NCBI GenBank assembly: GCA_946811185.2 | Contig: OX328096.1 | Span: forward strand, 51,722,252-51,786,251 | From: Hippopus hippopus | Lineage: Eukaryota; Mollusca; Bivalvia; Cardiida; Cardiidae | Length of the DNA stretch: 64,000 nucleotides | Reading direction: 5' to 3' | Shown here: piece after piece, positions 25,013 to 33,800 of the stretch | Numbering within the stretch: the first letter of the stretch is position 1 | How the letters are laid out: every line of letters begins with the position of its first letter | Position numbers and translations under genes: made by a program | The notes under the pieces: generated by a model | The model's input: the letters and a program-made list of their open reading frames with translations, nothing else | What the model was told of the DNA's origin: nothing | Databases searched by the model: none

Positions 25013-25688
25013 CCGACTCGCAGTTTACTGACAGGAGCATTTAAAATTTCTATGATATAAATGACTGGGACGATTAGATAGGAGTCGCACATGCATTATC
25101 ACAATACTTCTTGAACCTTTCACAAGTTTACAGCAGACGACTTTGGAAACGTCCTTGTAAAATATTGATTTTCTACATGAACGAAAATTTAATTCGCAAA
25201 AACATGTGAAAACTTTGAGGGGGAAAAAGGTCGGAATTGGCTAGTTACGAGTAATTTCTTCTTTTGTCGTAATGCTTTCAAAATGTGATCTACAAGAGAG
25301 AAAAAAAAAATGTCTGCAGGAGGCAATTTGTTATTACGCATTAAGTCGTATTGAGCATCAAATAATTGAGAGTACATTTATTCCATATTCCAGTTACATC
25401 AAAGATAATACAATTTCAAGGTATTTCTGTCCGAATATCACACGAAATAGTTGACTTTATAGACTCAAGATCAGAATGCTCGTTCAAGCAGTACGATCTT
25501 GATCTAGGTTGTCCGTAAAGGCAAAGAATTACGCTTGGCGCCTCAAGGATTTAGTCAATTACAAGCTAAAAGGCTTTTATCGAGTTTCTTTTAAAAAAAG
25601 GAAACAGTTACCAGAAATTTTGCCATCATCACACTCAATAATACAACTTGTACAAATTTGTTTCGTGTCGAAATGATTTTAAATGAGC
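25013..25688. other. Gene-free stretch with MITE fragments
   Basis: No gene. It includes a decayed MITE-A centre near 25,195-25,290 and a MITE-B fragment near 25,462-25,530 (GATCTTGATCTAGGTTGTCC). Confidence 0.45.
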
Positions 25689-25953
25689 CACGCTCTGATA
25701 AAAGGGGCTTTAACGCATCTCTGTGATGCATGATACCAAAAAGGTTATTACAGTATTATAGATCCATAAAACTATTCGTGTAAAATAACCGACTGCATCA
25801 TGAGGTACACTGGTCCTTTGACATGCAAAAAGTTTACCAACAGTAAACAGTTTTGACTCAGGTCAGCTTGCGCGGAGTACGCAGTCTGACCTCAGTCGAA
25901 ACTTTTTGCAGATGCATTAAGTCCGCTTTTCACAGAGCATGACTCAAATTATT
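25689..25953. repeat. MITE-C copy
   Basis: Ends ACGCTCTGATAAAAGGGGCT and GTCCGCTTTTCACAGAGCAT are inverted. The centre carries GGTCAGCTTGCGCGGAGTAC and ACTTTTTGCAGATGCATTAA. Confidence 0.65.
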
Positions 25954-26129
25954 ATGCCTTTGCCAATCAAAGAGGAGCGATATCGTTATGCCATTGTTTA
26001 TTGGGAATGTTTTAAACAATGTTGACGGTCAGTTTTGATTTTTGGGTTATTACAGTCATCAATCCATGTACCTTTCCCCCACCCCCATACACAGAAAGGG
26101 CGTGTATTTCTCCCTTCAATTCCATAAAC

Positions 26130-26345
26130 ACTTTACTAAACAATCCCAGGTTTTCACACTCCCTAGTTTTAACGACCATGAGAAAGACAACCTTTGAAAA
26201 CATTGTTCGAAAAGGAGAAAATGCTGGCAACCAGCATTTCTTCTTTTCCCACAATGATTTCTATCCTTTCAAAACAAATCCATTCATTTGAACCATATTT
26301 AATTTGTCGTCTGCAAATGCTTTCACTTTAACCTTAATCGTGCCG
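26130..26345. repeat. MITE-A copy
   Basis: The central palindrome GAAAATGCTGGCAACCAGCA and the blocks GAAAACATTGTTCGAAAAGG and ATTTGTCGTCTGCAAATGCT identify the family. Confidence 0.65.
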
Positions 26346-26832
26346 TTCGCGACCGTATATGTATTTTGTAGAGAGTGTAAAGGAAGGTCAGCCTGCACAT
26401 ACATGCAGTCTAATCTTGCTCTACACTCTCCGCTGCTGTATCTAAAGTTTCGGTCATATACAGTTCAAAGCCAACAAACTTTACGCCGTCAAATTATGTG
26501 TCACCGTCAACAATTTGAATTCGGCATGGTATTATTGTTTGTTTGATGTGTTGCTTATTAGTGGCTGATTTTTTGCAGTTTTCTCGCAAGTTGAAGACTT
26601 TATGCATCATTTTGATGCTAGTGAACGCAGAAACTGATGACTCATTGACTTTCTGACAGTCAAAACAAAAGCAGAAAAGTCAAAGTGGAAAGTTGCATAC
26701 GGTGATCTAGTTGCAATTTTATTGATCTGATTATTTCTAATCTATCTGCACACAAAGATTTTCAGTGAAAAAGCAGAACACCAGGCAATCCGAACGTATC
26801 TATAGGATACCTGAACTGAACAGAATCTATCT
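26346..26832. other. Gene-free stretch with a MITE-B fragment
   Basis: No gene. A MITE-B-like palindrome (GTCAGCCTGCACATACATGC) lies near 26,387-26,430. Confidence 0.45.
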
Positions 26833-27045
26833 TAACACCTAAGACTGCTAAGCGCGACTCACTGACCTTTTGCGGACAGTGTAGATCAAGATCAGACTGC
26901 ACAGAACGTGCAGTCTGATCTTGGATCTGCACTGTCCGATAGGCAGATATTGTTTCTCAAAACATAACTTTTGAAATAGCAATATTTTGGTTTTTACTAT
27001 CGAATTGAAAATTTCATTTTAGTTATTTCGCAGGATAAGGGTTAA
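26833..27045. repeat. MITE-B copy, well preserved
   Basis: Starts TTAACACCTAAGACTGCTAA and ends GGATAAGGGTTAA. The perfect centre ACTGCACAGAACGTGCAGTC has arms GATCAAGATCAG / CTGATCTTGGATC. Nearly the same as the copy at 24.8 kb. Confidence 0.75.
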
Positions 27046-27407
27046 TATGATGTTCTCTGAAAAGGCATTCTATGATGTTAAAATCCCGTCGAAGTCACGT
27101 GGTACCATTGTAATACAAATTATATAATGACGAAGCCCGTCTTTTTCCATTCATTGTACATATGACTTCAATTTTCTGTCTTATTAGGACATACCTCTAT
27201 ATCATGTCTCTAACAGGCTGCGTTCGGTAACCCAGACCAACTATTGAATATTGACCATTATGGTCAACTTGAGTTGCATCCGCGGAAGGTGGATCCAAGA
27301 TCAGACTGCACAGAACGTTCAGACTAATCTTGGATCTACGATTTTCGGCCCGTATAGACTGCTTCGAATTTTCTATATATATCTGTTCCATTCACGATTG
27401 TTTAGAT

Positions 27408-27495
27408 TTATTTAATTCTTTACCAGACGATAAAAGTTTTGAATGGACCATATTCAAAGTTTTTGCAGATGACAGATGGTTAAATGTGGCCCAAA
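27408..27495. repeat. Left half of a MITE-A interrupted by the 12.7-kb element
   Basis: TTAATTCTTTACCAGACGAT, GAATGGACCATATTC and TTTTTGCAGATGACAGATGG correspond in order to the left half of the full MITE-A at 5,578. The sequence stops at CCCAAA, where the element begins, and the family resumes at 40,169. This gives an independent definition of the insertion point. Confidence 0.7.
27490..27495. repeat. Target-site duplication, left (CCCAAA)
   Basis: CCCAAA immediately precedes the element's first base and is repeated immediately after its last base (40,169-40,174). Six-bp duplications are characteristic of Polinton/Maverick integration. Confidence 0.85.
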
Positions 27496-27504
27496 AGTAG
27501 TAAA

Positions 27505-27558
27505 GGAAGAGAGAATACGGACACACCTGGGCCTGGGTGTGTCCCTATTCTCTCTTCC
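27505..27558. repeat. Terminal hairpin, left tip
   Basis: A 23-nt arm starting GGAAGAGAGAATACGGACAC (27,505-27,527) pairs with 27,536-27,558 at 22 of 23 positions around an 8-nt loop TGGGCCTG. It starts nine bases from the end of the element. Foldback tips occur at the ends of linear DNAs that replicate by hairpin transfer (parvoviruses, bidnaviruses); a role in replication or packaging here is inference. Confidence 0.8.
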
Positions 27559-27764
27559 CTGAGTGCCGTACTTCACCCTCCCTGACAAAAATGTGTCCCT
27601 AGTTTGCCCTCCCGAAAGATTTTTTTTTTATTTTGTCCCTAGGCTCCCGTCCCTGAGCGGAATTTTTTGCAAAAGGGGGGGAGTTTTTCCCAGGCTCTCT
27701 ACCCTGAGAGGGATTTAGCATTCAAAGTGCAGGCCTTATGACTGGCAGGTTGGGTAAAAATGGT

Positions 27765-28470
27765 CAGATCACTGAGTTGGACTTAGTTTTTTCACCCTAT
27801 GGATGATTTTTTCTCTTTCTAATTGCCTGACCATTGAGTTGGACTTAGACTTTTTTCTGCATCTCTATGAATGATTTTCTTTCTAAAAAGCCTGACCATT
27901 GAGTTGGACTTAGTTTTTTTCTGCACCTATGAATGATTTTCTTTCTAAAAGCCTGATCATTGAGTTGGACTTAGTTTTTTCTGCACCTATGAATGATTTT
28001 CTTTCTAAAAGCCTGATCATTGAGTTGGACTTAGTTTTTTCACCCTATGAATGATTTTCTCTCTCTAAAAGGAATTTATCCCTATATCAGTGAGTTGTAC
28101 TTAGTTTTTTCCCCTATGGATGATTTTTTCTCTTTCTAATTGCCTGACCATTGAGTTGGACTTAGTCTTTTTTACCCTATGTATGATTTTTTCTCTCTAA
28201 AAGGAAATTTATCCTATATCACTGGGTTGGACTTAGACTTTTTTCTGCATCTCTATGAATGATTTTTTCTTTTCTAAAAGGAAATTTATCTTATATCACT
28301 GAGTTGGTCTTAGCTTTTTTCCCTATGAATGATTTTCTCTCTTTCTAAAAGGTTGACCATTGAGTTGGACTTAGTCTTTTTACATCTCTATGAATGATTT
28401 TTTCTTTCTAAAAGACTGATCACTGGGTTGGATTTAGTCTTTTTCTGCATCTATGAATGATTCTTACTCT
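27765..28470. repeat. Outer tandem array, left (11 units)
   Basis: Eleven diverged units of about 60-70 bp, each with GAGTTGGACTTAGTTTTTT-like and ATGAATGATTTTCTTTCTAA-like blocks. Reading toward the element tip on the other strand each unit contains TTTTAGAAAGAAAATCATTC. No coding. The right array has twelve units. Confidence 0.85.
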
Positions 28471-28552
28471 TTGGAGTGTAACTCTCTGGAGTATAACTCT
28501 TTTGGAACGTGTCTCTTCTAAAAGAAAGATAGAACTTTCGTGGTAGATGGTT

Positions 28553-29087
28553 AGTCCTGAAAAGGACTGTTGGGTTAGCTCTGAAAAGAGCTGTGACAAT
28601 TTGAAGAAATGACAACTTGAAGATAGAACTTTCGTCTGACAGCTTGAAGATAGAACTTTCGTCTGACATCTTGAAGATAGAACTTTCGTGGTAGATGGTT
28701 AGTCCTGAAAAGGACTGTTGGGTTAGCTCTGAAAAGAGCTGTGACAATTTGAAGAAATGACAACTTGAAGATAGAACTTTCGTCTGACAGCTTGAAGATA
28801 GAACTTTCGTCTGACATCTTGAAGATAGAACTTTCGTGGTAGATGGTTAGTCCTGAAAAGGACTGTTGGGTTAGCTCTGAAAAGAGCTGTGACAATTTGA
28901 AGAAATGACAACTTGAAGATAGAACTTTCGTCTAACAGCTTGAAGGTAGAACTTTCGTCTGACAATTTGAAGAAATGACAATTTGAAGAAAAGATAGAAC
29001 TTACGTCTGACAATTTGAAGAAAGGTAGATCTTCCGTGGTAGATGGTTAGCCCTGAAAAGGGCTGTTGGGGTGTCCCTAAAAGGGAC
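28553..29087 (-). terminator. Array of eight histone-like 3' stem-loops, left
   Basis: Reading leftward from the 78-aa gene: GTCCCTTTTAGGGAC (29,073-29,087), AGCCCTTTTCAGGGCT (29,049-29,064), then three 148-bp tandem units, each with AGCTCTTTTCAGAGCT and AGTCCTTTTCAGGACT (28,873-28,888 and 28,849-28,864; 28,725-28,740 and 28,701-28,716; 28,577-28,592 and 28,553-28,568). Each 16-mer has a 6-bp stem and a TTTC loop followed by AACC, like the metazoan histone mRNA 3' stem-loop. The units also repeat GACGAAAGTTCTATCTTCAA, a purine-rich downstream block. Confidence 0.65.
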
Positions 29088-29108
29088 CTGGTTTTGGAGG
29101 TTGTGTTT

Positions 29109-29345
29109 TTAAGCACAACCTCCAACCTTCCTGCAGTCTGGGCAGCTACTCGCTGTCCGCCTCTTTAACCTTTTCAACTCCTGAGCGTCTAGGTTGAACT
29201 TTAACGAGAACGCTGCCTCGTTGTCATCATCCCAGCACTCGGTCTGGGGCACGACGAACTCCTTCTTTTTTCCATCCATCTTCTTTTCTTTTGATGATAG
29301 TTGGGCAAGCTCCCAGAAATCCATGTCTCGAAGGGTGCATTCCAT
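29109..29345 (-). CDS. 78-aa protein of unknown function, left inverted-repeat copy
   Basis: The ATG at 29,345 is the first after a TATA box 57 nt upstream, so this start fits the promoter. The protein begins MECTLRDMDFWELAQLSSKE, has an acidic patch (ECWDDDNEAAF), a basic stretch (ELKRLKRRT) and a C-terminal CPDC pair with a last Cys near the end. I recognise no family. It faces outward, toward the tip of the element. The stop codon sits in the loop of a 10-bp palindrome (GGAGGTTGTG / CACAACCTCC), and histone-like hairpins follow. Its identity with the right-hand copy shows that the two repeats are recent or kept homogeneous. The size, charge and S-phase-type regulation would suit a small regulator, which is inference only. 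Confidence 0.75.
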   Translation of the reverse strand: MECTLRDMDFWELAQLSSKEKKMDGKKKEFVVPQTECWDDDNEAAFSLKFNLDAQELKRLKRRTASSCPDCRKVGGCA

Positions 29346-29381
29346 TTTTGTTGTAAGTCGGAGAGATGAATGATGTGCGGG

Positions 29382-29477
29382 AAAATAACGCTGGGTTTTA
29401 TAGCTTTTCAGACGGATTGAACTAGTTGACCCATGACGTCATTTTCTCCTATGTTTTTCCCGCGTCGGCGTTTCATG
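29382..29477 (-). promoter_or_regulatory. S-phase-like promoter module, left copy
   Basis: Upstream of the left 78-aa gene: GCGGGAAA (E2F-type; + strand TTTCCCGC at 29,456-29,463), TGACGTCA (CRE) at 29,434-29,441, TATAAAA at 29,396-29,402 and a second TTTCCCGC at 29,377-29,384. Identical to the right copy and ~88% similar by eye to the internal copy at 36.4 kb. Confidence 0.7.
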
Positions 29478-29779
29478 CTGTTTTTGGCTCCAAAAATTAA
29501 TGTTAGCCAATCAGAATCAGCGTTTTATTTCTAATACTAAATGTTTTATTGTTGACCAACCCGTGGGTTTGTTACATTTTCTTGTTCGGGGATTTTATTG
29601 TTGACCAATCCATGGGTTTGTTACATTTTCTTGTTCGGGTTAGAAAAACTAGAGTTTAACTAACAGTTATGAGACGTTGTATGGGAAAAATGTAGACAGA
29701 ACAAAGTCTTTTGGGGAAAAAACAGAATGAAGAACTCTATTGTTTTTTGAACTTTTATTTATTGAACTTTTATTTACTG

Positions 29780-30060
29780 AACAGAACTAAACATTGAAAC
29801 ATTTTTTTTGCAATGCATCATAAAAAAATTTCTTGACAATGAAAAAAAATCACAAGCAAACATTTTTTTGCAATGCATCATAAAAAAATTTCTTGACAAT
29901 GAAAAAAACATTTTCTTAACAATGAAAAAATCGCACTGAAATATTTTTTCACAATGAATTATTCACAACGAATTAATCGCAATGAATTAATCACAATGAA
30001 TTATTTTTCGCAATGATTTATTTTACAATGAATTATTCGCAAAAACAGTATATAACAAAT
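29780..30060. repeat. Inner AT-rich array with AATAAA signals, left
   Basis: Contains two ~57-bp units with CAATGCATCATAAAAAAATT and TTGACAATGAAAAAAA, then many short CAATGAATTA-type words. Just outside it (29,754-29,759 and 29,769-29,774) TTTATT gives AATAAA on the minus strand, a plausible poly(A) signal for the 218-aa and polymerase transcripts. Confidence 0.75.
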
Positions 30061-30063
30061 TTT

Positions 30064-30720
30064 TTATAATGCAAATTCGCAAACACCACGAGTTTCACAT
30101 TTGTTTTCATATTCCGTAATGTCTTTATGCAATTGGTCATACCCCAAAAACATTGTATACTCACTGTCCATATCGTTGAAATCTCGTAGTCCTATGAATG
30201 GAGCAACATGTCTATAAGCGTCTTTTGTTGAAAGAGCTGAATTCACTACTTCTTCTGTAACATCTCTATCAAATAGAATATATCCTGACATGGTTTCCAC
30301 TGTTTCTCCGTAGGAATCATGAACAGATCCTTTTTTGTAGCGTAAGTAAAAGTTAAATAGAACTGATTTCGTTTTCACAACGTTAAGAAAACTTTCTTCT
30401 GTTGGTCCTATGATAAAAAATGTCCATCGACTTGTGGATCTAAACAGTTTACTAATAACATTGTCTTTCATACAGCTATCTGCTAAATAAGTCTTGAGAA
30501 CGAGATCCATCCCCGAATCGTCCACCATCATCGCAATAAAGTTGAATATAGCATACACTTTGTAGGACTTTTCTCCTTTTGCAACCCATTTAAACATTTT
30601 TTTGATCCAAATTTTCACACAGAAAAATTTAATGTTAAGCTGTGTTTGTTCATCAAGCGTATGCTGTCGAACAAATTCTCCATAAATTTTTTCACGTAGT
30701 TCTATTGGTAACGGCAACAT
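30064..30720 (-). CDS. 218-aa protein, possible degenerate Rep (HUH)-like domain
   Basis: Start chosen at the ATG at 30,720; the frame is open further to 30,783 but without an ATG. A TATAAAAG box lies at 30,814-30,821, inside the last polymerase codons. Residues 97-106 (TSRWTFFIIG) sit where CRESS-type Rep proteins have motif I. Residues 143-150 (TMSGYILF) resemble the motif II region, but the catalytic His pair is absent. After H171 a Gly follows at +6, then Y188 with Gly five residues later, as around motif III, but the usual Lys is Phe. If real, this is an inactivated Rep fold kept for DNA or protein binding. The last 16 codons lie in the inverted repeat. It could equally be an unrelated protein. 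Confidence 0.7.
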   Translation of the reverse strand: MLPLPIELREKIYGEFVRQHTLDEQTQLNIKFFCVKIWIKKMFKWVAKGEKSYKVYAIFNFIAMMVDDSGMDLVLKTYLADSCMKDNVISKLFRSTSRWTFFIIGPTEESFLNVVKTKSVLFNFYLRYKKGSVHDSYGETVETMSGYILFDRDVTEEVVNSALSTKDAYRHVAPFIGLRDFNDMDSEYTMFLGYDQLHKDITEYENKCETRGVCEFAL

Positions 30721-30800
30721 GATTGTTATTTTTTGATCAACTGCTAATATTTTTCCCAGACTTACTTTGAGTGATTGGTACACAACAATGTGATATGAAA

Positions 30801-33800
30801 TTATTTTCTCAAGCTTTTATAACCATAGGGTACAGTATCAGCACCATTTACAATGACTCTCTTGGTGTATACAGAACGAAACGTTTTTGTTTGTGGTTCA
30901 CTGGTAACCGTTCTATCTCTGTGTCTTTTAATTTTACAATCATACTGAATTTTGATTTCTACTGTACGATTCAAAGCACATTTCGAATATGTATCGAAAT
31001 TTACCACCTGTTTTGTATTGTAATCCAGAGTAATCCCCTTTACTTTACATTTGCTTATCTCTTTTCCATCTTTTGTTTTCATTTTGTAAGCATAATTCTT
31101 AGGTCCAAGTCCTCTGAATTGAGTAATTTTACAAGCAGGCTCTTCATCAGTCCATTTTCCTAAACGACTGTTAATAATAGGGGGGTTCCATAATTCAGGG
31201 TCGTGAATGTACATACAACTATCTGTATCGAAATACAGAACTCTATCTTTTAACTTTTCAAGAACGCTGTACAATTCCAACCTTGCATAAGCTGTTACGT
31301 AAGAACCTACTATCACATTGGCTGTAGCATGGGTGTCAATATGTTCCAACTTTGATTCATAGTTGACCAAGATGAATGAACAGTTCTCATCAAAGATTTC
31401 TACATGCTTTACAATGAAATTGGGGTTGGTGACTATTTCAAAATATTTAGACGGATCACTGATGTATTCCGTCTGGATCATTTTTTCACGCTGAGCTAAT
31501 TTTCCCCAAAGGCAGTTCAACATAATCTTAGCAAATGATCTTCTCCCAGGATTTCTTTGAATACAACTTGGATCAAGACGAACACCTTCTGCCTTCTCAT
31601 ATTCACAAACGAACTGATGTTTTTCTGAGTCTGATTGACAGCTATCTGGATAACCACTGGCTTCTTGCTTAATTTTCAAGAAATTGTCCACATAATGTTT
31701 AAAGAACTGATCTGACACAGAATTGAAATGCCAAATTTCATACACTTGCAATAATCGATAGCCGCAGTCAAGAGCCTTGAATAATTCAAAAGTAACCCAA
31801 GTTCCGACCAAAGCCCTCTCTTCTTTACCATGTCTACAAATGTTTGAGCTTTCTTCAGCACATTTCATACAGAGTGGAAACATCATTTTGTTGTTACAGT
31901 GAACTGGAAGAACGGGGTGAAACAAATCAGTTGGAGGCAAAACTTTGCATTTGATTAATCCCTCATATTGGCGAATATTGTTCATATCAATATTCTCAGT
32001 AGACAAAATTTCTGGATGACCTACAGGGTAGGATTTGTGTTTACAAACATAAGGGTATAGAGAACAGATATCGATGTACTTGATTTCCTTTTTGGTTTTT
32101 TCATCAACATCATATCCAATTTTTATTGCATTACATCTTCCCCCGGACAAACCATCCCTCGGATCGATAGGGTCCCAATGTGGATATAACTTTTCAATGT
32201 GTTTTTTGTACTCTTTATCCTTCATCTTACCATCAAATTCGTGTTCCCAAATGTACACTACATTATATCCCATGTCTTCGATATCTGCTATACGTTCAAA
32301 AGTACGTTCGTACAATTCAGACATGGGTTTTCCATTAATAGGATTGATCTGTTTTCGATCTGTATAGCATACAGGACAACCATGATACAAATCCCCAAGA
32401 AATTCATAAACAGTGTTTGATTGATGGTGAAAACCATCTACACTATATTTCCCGATTTGAGCTTCACCACCATTTTTTGCATGCTGAATATTAATACCTT
32501 TTTCCTGAGCAATGCTTTGAAGCCATCGTATCGCTTTCATAGAAAAGCGACGTCTGGATGAGTCTTTACTTGAAATGATAGCTATTTGATTTTCTGGTAA
32601 ATATTTGCTTCGCCACACCTTGTTACAGGCATCTGCGATGGTAATCGCCTCTAAAAATGGACAAATACCACCCTGTTCGATAAACAGCTTTCTGAATTCA
32701 GCACACCCTCGTCTGAGGATATCAACGTCTGACCTACAGTACATTTCCATCTCCTTCTGAAAATTGAATTCCTCACCATTTCGAACTTTGTCATTATACC
32801 AAACTATAAATTTTGACCTAGCCTCTTCAGACATTGAGTCGGGTTTGTAATAAGACATATCCAAGTAGGGTCCGATGTAACTCCAAAATTCATCTGTATT
32901 AGCCCAGTGAGGAAAGTAACCTTTTTTCATTTCTTGAAGGCTAAAGGTGGATGGAAATTTTGCCAAACCAAAACTCATGAAATTGAAAGAATCGATCAGA
33001 CGTATACCGTTCAGTTCTAACTTCATAATATTGTTTCCATTCATGATCAATTTTGGAAGTTTTAACCCAACTTTGACAATATAGTCAAGAATGAACTGCC
33101 CGTCATAGCCTTTGAAATTATGGGCAATAGCCGTAACCCCTTTATGATGTTTTGAAAAGAGCCAGTTGCAAAATTGACTCAAAGTTTTTTCACCTTGAAA
33201 AATAACTTCCCTACCCTCTTCAAATTCACTGCATGTAGAACAATGAAAATCAAGTGATTTATCGATACATTCATCACACGCTCTGTGTGCGATACAATAA
33301 TTTGGGATATGTACACCTGTGTCTTGTTTGCATTCAAAATCAAAGAAAATAAACTGTGGTTTTTTGACTACAGAAGAACTCGTCTCGTCATCGCTGTCAT
33401 GGTTCAACTTACTTTGGTAAGGTTGAATATAGCATTGATGAGAAAAGTTAACAATTCTCTTACAGATATGACATCTTTTCTTTCCATTGCAAACATGATT
33501 TTTCTTTCTGATATGATATTGTGCACCGCATTTCGAACAGAGTTTCACTAATTCACAAATGGATTTCTTTTCTTTACCTTGAACATTTCTGTGATTTTCA
33601 AAGCATTCAGCACTAAAAAATCGTCTACTGCAAACACTGCAAACATATTCTTTTGATTCTGATGGACATTTTCCTTCGCGATAACAACCTTTACAGATAT
33701 TTGAACAAGCATGACCTTCCCGCTGAGTGTAACCCACATCACAGAACTCACAATAATATCCACAACTAAGAAAACCTTTGATAGATTTAATGTAGTCGTA

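Larger units (their letters stand above)
27496..30112 (+). repeat. Left long terminal inverted repeat (~2.6 kb)
   Basis: Reverse-complementary to 37,383-40,168. From tip inward: terminal hairpin, G/C-rich block, tandem array of ~65-bp units, array of histone-like stem-loops, a 78-aa gene facing outward, its promoter, AATAAA signals and an AT-rich array. The innermost ~50 bp also encode the last 16 codons of the 218-aa protein. The two repeats are identical over long stretches (the 78-aa genes are the same) but differ in copy number of both tandem arrays. Confidence 0.9.

Noticed and set aside
28451..29125. Overlapping ~100-codon frames with repeated SSIFK words, and their mirror at 38,473-39,147
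   Set aside because: They are translations of the 148-bp hairpin units; 148 is not a multiple of three, so frames run into one another and stop. The conserved feature is the RNA hairpin.
30721..30783. Upstream extension of the 218-aa gene
   Set aside because: The frame is open but has no ATG before 30,720; the apparent start would be GTG, unlikely in an animal-hosted element. An AAAGTAAGT splice-donor-like word is present but the only nearby acceptor would give a 24-nt intron.
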